Shown here piece by piece: positions 60,290-64,000 of a DNA stretch of 64,000 nt. The position numbers and the translations under genes are program-made. The stretch lies in the NCBI GenBank assembly GCA_944325305.1, contig CALUZO010000017.1, forward strand, positions 19,677-83,676, given 5' to 3'. Every line of letters begins with the position of its first letter. Within the stretch, counting starts at the first letter, position 1. This stretch comes from an uncultured Rikenellaceae bacterium. Its GTDB lineage: Bacteria; Bacteroidota; Bacteroidia; Bacteroidales; Rikenellaceae. The notes beneath the pieces were generated by a model, which was given only the letters and a program-made list of their open reading frames with translations, did not search any database and was not told the DNA's origin.

Positions 60290-60847
60290 ATGAACGTCAG
60301 GAAACAATACGATATATATTTCAAGGGACTTGGCGCTGGTGAACACCGTTTTACCTTCGACATCAACGACAAGTTTTTCGCAGCGTTCGAAGGCTCAGAA
60401 GTCAAAGCAGGCGATCTGGTCGCAGACGTAACGCTGGTAAAAAGCGGCAGTCTGATGAGACTCGACTTCGTCATCAAGGGAACGGCAACCGTCGAGTGTG
60501 ACAGATGTCTGGCCGACTGCAACCTCCCTGTAGATTTCCACGAAACGCTCAACGTGAGGTTTTCCGACAGGGTAGCAGCGCAGGAGGGCGAATACGACGG
60601 AGAGATACTGTGGCTGAACTCGGCAGAAAACGAACTGAACGTGGCGCAATATATATATGAGAGCATCGTTCTAAGTTTACCGTATCAAAGGGTGCATCCC
60701 GATGGAGAATGCGACCCGCAGATGCTGGAAAGGTTCAATATCGTGAGCGAGGAAGAGTTCGAACAATTGGCGGCCGAATCGGAAATGCAGAAAATGGCTG
60801 ACAATCCCGAATGGGAAAAACTCAGAAAGTTGAAAGAAAATATGTAG
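60290..60847 (+). CDS. YceD/DUF177 family protein
   Basis: The protein has 185 residues from the ATG at 60290 (MNVRKQYDIYFKGLGAGEHR); an earlier in-frame codon lies inside the promoter. DUF177 hallmarks are the CDRCLADCNLPVDF segment with two Cys, the acidic NELNVAQYIYESIVLSLPYQ stretch and the C-terminal acidic tail. YceD is found beside rpmF across bacteria and is linked to 23S rRNA or ribosome biogenesis. The order yceD-rpmF-plsX-fabH is widely conserved. Confidence 0.9.
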   Translation: MNVRKQYDIYFKGLGAGEHRFTFDINDKFFAAFEGSEVKAGDLVADVTLVKSGSLMRLDFVIKGTATVECDRCLADCNLPVDFHETLNVRFSDRVAAQEGEYDGEILWLNSAENELNVAQYIYESIVLSLPYQRVHPDGECDPQMLERFNIVSEEEFEQLAAESEMQKMADNPEWEKLRKLKENM

Positions 60848-60931
60848 CTTCGCAGTGAGGGAACCGTCCCCTCAAAACGTGCAGCAACAGAAGATAAGAC
60901 AATTAAAGAACATTTATAATAACCAACAAAA

Positions 60932-61114
60932 ATGGCACATCCTAAACACAAGGTCTCATCGACCAGAAGGGACAAAAGAAGAACGCATTACAAAGCTGTC
61001 GCACCTACCATTGCGGCTTGCTCCAACTGCGGAACCGCCGTACTCTATCACAGGGTATGTCCCGAATGCGGTTTTTACCGCGGCAAACTCGCTATCGAGA
61101 AAAAAGCGGAATAA
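60932..61114 (+). CDS. rpmF: 50S ribosomal protein L32
   Basis: The protein has 60 residues. It begins MAHPKHKVSSTRRDKRRTHY, as in other bacterial L32 proteins, and has a complete zinc ribbon: CSNC...CPEC. The four cysteines put it in the Zn-binding form. It lies between yceD and plsX. Confidence 0.97.
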   Translation: MAHPKHKVSSTRRDKRRTHYKAVAPTIAACSNCGTAVLYHRVCPECGFYRGKLAIEKKAE

Positions 61115-61157
61115 TTCGCAAAAAAGCGCTGGCTAAGATCGAACCAGAAATCGGATT

Positions 61158-62102
61158 ATGCTTAAGATCGGAATAGATGCAATGGGAGGGGATTATGCTC
61201 CCGAAGCTGTCATCAAAGGCGCATTACTGGCACTGCCGGAACTCGCCCGTGACAGTGTCGTCGTCCTATTCGGTGATGAAAAAGCGATCAGGGACACACT
61301 CGCACAAGAAAACGCGGATGTGTCCAACTTTAGGATCGTACACACCACCGAAGTAATAGAAATGGGCGATCACCCGGCTCACGCATTCGTCAAGAAGAGC
61401 GATTCGAGTATCAGTGTCGGATTCCGCCATCTTCAGGAAAACCTCATTGACGGCTTTGCGAGTGCCGGAAGCACAGGAGCCATGATGGTTGGCAGCATGC
61501 AGATAGCCAAACAGATAGAAGGGATCATCCGTCCTGCCATATCTGCAAACATAGCCACCTTGAACGGCAAATCGTTTCTGCTTCTCGATGTAGGCCTGAA
61601 TGTGGACACCAAACCCGATGTCCTTTATCAATATGCCGTAATAGGCAATGCCTATGCTCAGACCGTCATGAAAATAAGGGAGCCACGCGTAGCCCTTTTG
61701 AGCATCGGCGAAGAGAAAGAAAAAGGAAATATTGCGACCAGGGCTGCTTACGAACTTATGGACGAAGGCAAAGCTTTCAATTTTGTAGGCAATATAGAAT
61801 CCAAGCAAATATTTACCGGCGAACAGGCCGATGTCGTAGTATGCGACGGCTTCGTGGGCAACGTAATCCTCAAAGAGGCCGAAGGGTTCTATGAAATAGC
61901 CAAGGCGCAGGGCGTCAAGAACGAATATATCGACAAACTCAATTATGAAATCGTGGGCGGTACGCCGGTTCTCGGTATCAACCATGTGGTAGTAGTGGGG
62001 CATGGATGCTCCAGCCCGCTCGCAATCAAAAACATGATCTTGCAGACCGAAAAAACCATAAGAGGCGGATTGGTCGAAAAGTTACGCGAAATCTTTAACT
62101 AA
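61158..62102 (+). CDS. plsX: Phosphate acyltransferase PlsX
   Basis: The protein has 314 residues. It makes acyl-phosphate from acyl-ACP for phospholipid synthesis. It begins [20 protein letters not shown], with the GIDAMGGD signature. Other landmarks are [47 protein letters not shown] and [17 protein letters not shown]. Its stop codon overlaps the fabH start by one base. Confidence 0.96.
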   Translation: MLKIGIDAMGGDYAPEAVIKGALLALPELARDSVVVLFGDEKAIRDTLAQENADVSNFRIVHTTEVIEMGDHPAHAFVKKSDSSISVGFRHLQENLIDGFASAGSTGAMMVGSMQIAKQIEGIIRPAISANIATLNGKSFLLLDVGLNVDTKPDVLYQYAVIGNAYAQTVMKIREPRVALLSIGEEKEKGNIATRAAYELMDEGKAFNFVGNIESKQIFTGEQADVVVCDGFVGNVILKEAEGFYEIAKAQGVKNEYIDKLNYEIVGGTPVLGINHVVVVGHGCSSPLAIKNMILQTEKTIRGGLVEKLREIFN

Positions 62103-63112
62103 TGGGAAAAATCACAGCGGCAATCACAGGTGTCGGCGCCTATCTGCCCGAGTATGTTCTCGACAACGAGGAACTCAGCAGAATGGTAGACACATCTGAC
62201 GAATGGATAATGACCCGCATCGGGATCAAAACACGCCATATCCTCAAAGGCGAAGGCCTCGGAACCTCATACCTCGGTTCGGAAGCAGTCAAAGACCTGC
62301 TCGAAAAAACAGACACCGATCCGATGGATATAGACGTAGTAATATGCGCTACCGTGACTCCGGACATGTTTTTCCCATCGACAGCCAACCTGATAGCCTA
62401 CAAATCGGGAATGAAGAACGCTTTCGGATTCGATTTGTCGGCAGCATGCAGCGGTTTTCTTTTTGCACTCACCACCGCTTCCAAAATGATCGAAAGCGGC
62501 ACATATAAAAGAATCATAGTCGTAGGTGCAGACAAAATGTCGTCAATCATAGACTATGAGGATCGCAATACTTGCCCCATATTCGGCGACGGCGCAGGCG
62601 CCGTACTCCTCGAACCTAATACGGAAGGATTCGGCATGCTCGATGCGGAACTCCACTCGGATGGCGGCGGCTCAATCCATCTTTACATGAAAGCCGGTGG
62701 CTCGGCCTACCCTGCAACCGCTGAAACCGTAGCCAAAAGAGAGCATTACGTGCATCAGGATGGCAAACAGGTTTTCAAAGCCGCTGTTTCCAACATGGCC
62801 GACGTTGCCGAACATGTCATGCTTCGCAACAAGCTCACGGCTGATGACATAACCTATCTCGTTCCTCATCAGGCAAATATGCGCATAATCGAGGCTACGG
62901 CCAACCGCATAGGACTCCCAGCAGACAAGTGCATGATAAACATCCAGAAATACGGCAACACAACCGCCGCTACCCTCCCCCTATGCCTTTGGGATTACGA
63001 AACAAGGCTCAAAAAAGGCGACAACCTGTTGTTCGCCACTTTCGGAGGTGGATACACTTGGGGCGCAGGATACCTGAAATGGGCATACGACGGCGGAGAT
63101 TTTTCAAGATAG
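62102..63112 (+). CDS. fabH: Beta-ketoacyl-ACP synthase III
   Basis: The protein has 336 residues. It starts fatty-acid synthesis by condensing acetyl-CoA (or another primer) with malonyl-ACP. The catalytic triad is present: Cys116 in [13 protein letters not shown], His in [10 protein letters not shown] (about 257) and Asn in [12 protein letters not shown] (about 288). It begins with [20 protein letters not shown] and ends with [19 protein letters not shown]. It is coupled to plsX by TAATG. Confidence 0.96.
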   Translation: MGKITAAITGVGAYLPEYVLDNEELSRMVDTSDEWIMTRIGIKTRHILKGEGLGTSYLGSEAVKDLLEKTDTDPMDIDVVICATVTPDMFFPSTANLIAYKSGMKNAFGFDLSAACSGFLFALTTASKMIESGTYKRIIVVGADKMSSIIDYEDRNTCPIFGDGAGAVLLEPNTEGFGMLDAELHSDGGGSIHLYMKAGGSAYPATAETVAKREHYVHQDGKQVFKAAVSNMADVAEHVMLRNKLTADDITYLVPHQANMRIIEATANRIGLPADKCMINIQKYGNTTAATLPLCLWDYETRLKKGDNLLFATFGGGYTWGAGYLKWAYDGGDFSR

Positions 63113-63231
63113 AATAAGTACATATTATCACCTACAGACCATGCATGCCTGTCTTAATTACAGGATGCGCAGAGAAAGCAAGATCCCGCTGAAAAAACGG
63201 TCCGTACAGTCTGAAGGGTAAGAAAAAATAT

Positions 63232-63239
63232 TATTTTTG
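63232..63239 (+). promoter_or_regulatory. Putative -7 promoter of tRNA-Arg
   Basis: TATTTTTG fits TAnnTTTG and ends 6 bases before the tRNA's first base, the distance expected for transcription starting at or near the mature 5' end. Confidence 0.55.
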
Positions 63240-63245
63240 CATCTC

Positions 63246-63320
63246 GGCTCCATAGTTCAAGGGATAGAACGGAAGTTTCCTAAACTTTAAATACAGGTTC
63301 GAGTCCTGTTGGAGCTACCA
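63246..63320 (+). tRNA. tRNA-Arg (anticodon CCT)
   Basis: The 75-base cloverleaf folds as: acceptor GGCTCCA with TGGAGCT (one G-T), D arm GTTC...GAAC, anticodon stem GAAGT/ACTTT with loop TTCCTAA (anticodon CCT reads AGG), T arm ACAGG TTCGAGT CCTGT. The discriminator A is followed by an encoded CCA (63318-63320). Confidence 0.93.
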
Positions 63321-63368
63321 AAAATAAAGAATGCAGCTGACTTATTGTCAGCTGCATTCTTTATTTTT
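63320..63368 (+). terminator. Terminator after tRNA-Arg
   Basis: A perfect 22-bp stem (63320-63341 with 63347-63368) and loop TTATT, beginning at the final base of the tRNA and ending in ATTTTT. It fits a monocistronic tRNA transcript whose 3' end is trimmed to CCA. Confidence 0.82.
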
Positions 63369-63603
63369 GCAATCTGCACGACAAATGCACAACAGGCACA
63401 TACGATGGAACATAATGTACTCCACAATCCGGATCTGCCATCGACAAACAATATGCTCTCTTATGGGCACTCATCCGTTGCAGGATATGCCTGGCTACCG
63501 GCTTTCACAACACAATAACAACATGCTATTCCGTTACCGCAACACTGGCGCGTAAATCCACCATTTTTTATCGTCCGACAGGTTCTTGCACCTATTGTGA
63601 AAG

Positions 63604-63888
63604 CTACTTCCCTTTACGAAAGGACTTAATGCCTCCGGATGATATGATTTCAAACGCCTTGTCAAGTGCATCGCCAGAAGATACTTCAATATCCGGATAA
63701 ATGGGCTCCATCGTATCTCGATAATATTCAAGATCTGGAAGCCACAGAGTAGCTATAGAAAATTTCAAAGAAAGACCACACGGAAAATCCAAGGAATCAT
63801 TAGCAATAACATTAGTAAATACCGAGCTGCCGGTCGGCTCTCCGATCAATAATCCCAATCTGTCATGCCTGACATAATACGAACTATA
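63604..63888 (-). pseudogene. Fragment resembling the C-terminal part of an S41 peptidase
   Basis: An open frame of 95 codons without an ATG start runs from a TAA at 63889 to its stop at 63604. LGLLIGEPTG followed by a beta-rich segment and a late PIYPDIEVSSGDALDKAFEII resembles the end of S41 tail-specific proteases (IGExT...PDxxV...D..L..A). The catalytic Ser and Lys regions are missing and no matching upstream coding is seen. So it looks like a truncated or frameshifted remnant. The family call is tentative. Confidence 0.45.
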
Positions 63889-63934
63889 TTAAGAAATGCG
63901 GAAAAAGAGTAAACATATCGGAGGATTGTTCATG

Positions 63935-64000
63935 TTAAGGTCTGTTGGAGACAAATCCGTCGACATACTCTTTATCGTGCGCGACAACAGCAAAAGCCTG
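63935..64000 (-). CDS. C-terminal end of a gene running off the window
   Basis: A 21-codon open tail (...AFAVVAHDKEYVDGF...) ends with TAA at 63935-63937. The VAHDKEYVD pattern recalls the H-loop (VxHDxEfx) of ABC ATPases, including ABC-F proteins. Too little is visible for a confident call. Confidence 0.3.
   Translation of the reverse strand, partial: QAFAVVAHDKEYVDGFVSNRP

Noticed and set aside
61266..62003. 245-codon ORF on the minus strand
   Set aside because: Antisense shadow of plsX.
63309..63518. 69-codon ORF with a signal-peptide-like start
   Set aside because: It begins inside tRNA-Arg and reads through the terminator hairpin; the hydrophobic stretch comes from the stem sequence.

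Overview
The window looks like chromosome of an anaerobic Bacteroidales bacterium. Evidence: -7 promoter elements of the form TAnnTTTG, several with TTTG or TTG about 20 bases upstream; no consistent Shine-Dalgarno sequences; Bacteroidetes-restricted families (DUF4199, DUF4293, DUF4301, DUF2764); a V-type ATPase operon; and an NfnAB-type transhydrogenase. A Rikenellaceae-like member is possible but not proven. No phage, insertion sequence, CRISPR array or rRNA was seen. Almost all genes are housekeeping genes in short operons ended by unusually long, perfect hairpins.

Layout. 1-5.7 kb: an outer-membrane barrel protein, then a leftward operon DUF1573 - nfnA - nfnB/gltA - DUF2148. 5.7-8.2 kb: divergent bioB/bioD with interlocked promoters, then two tiny membrane proteins (CD225-like and PLDc_N-like). 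8.4-15.5 kb: the most interesting region. A Phe/Tyr-rich leader peptide with a complete transcription-attenuator architecture precedes pheA - tyrA - DAHP synthase/chorismate mutase. Twelve bases after that comes a cassette of a protein-kinase-like protein with WG repeats, a VWA-domain protein, and a paralogous kinase-like protein with a destroyed catalytic loop, also with WG repeats. 15.9-22 kb: a cation diffusion facilitator, a large periplasmic TPR protein and a barrel protein. 22-26.4 kb: mltG, the SRP RNA, a YciO/Sua5 protein, and DUF4199 - GT2 - DUF4293. 26.6-35.3 kb: htpG, a thioesterase, guaB, rex with a shortened RibF, a HAD phosphatase and a LysM/receptor-like protein. 35.4-43.9 kb: a DnaQ-like exonuclease, an eroded lipoprotein gene, dnaN, a nucleoside phosphorylase, glmM, tilS, a GT2 enzyme and murB. 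44-53.6 kb: DUF4301 and the V-ATPase operon E-DUF2764-A-B-D-I-K, whose K subunit carries a sodium-binding residue set. 53.7-64 kb: holA - rhomboid - class IV aminotransferase-like, an M23 peptidase, an unknown gene - prmC - recX, yceD - rpmF - plsX - fabH, tRNA-Arg(CCT), and a fragment resembling an S41 peptidase.

How it fits together. Energy genes (NfnAB, Rex, Na+-type V-ATPase) suggest a fermentative cell that balances ferredoxin, NADH and NADPH pools and uses a sodium gradient. The aromatic operon appears to sense charged tRNA-Phe/Tyr through leader translation. The kinase/VWA/pseudokinase cassette lies downstream with no visible terminator between, so it may be expressed under the same control. 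Its function is unknown.
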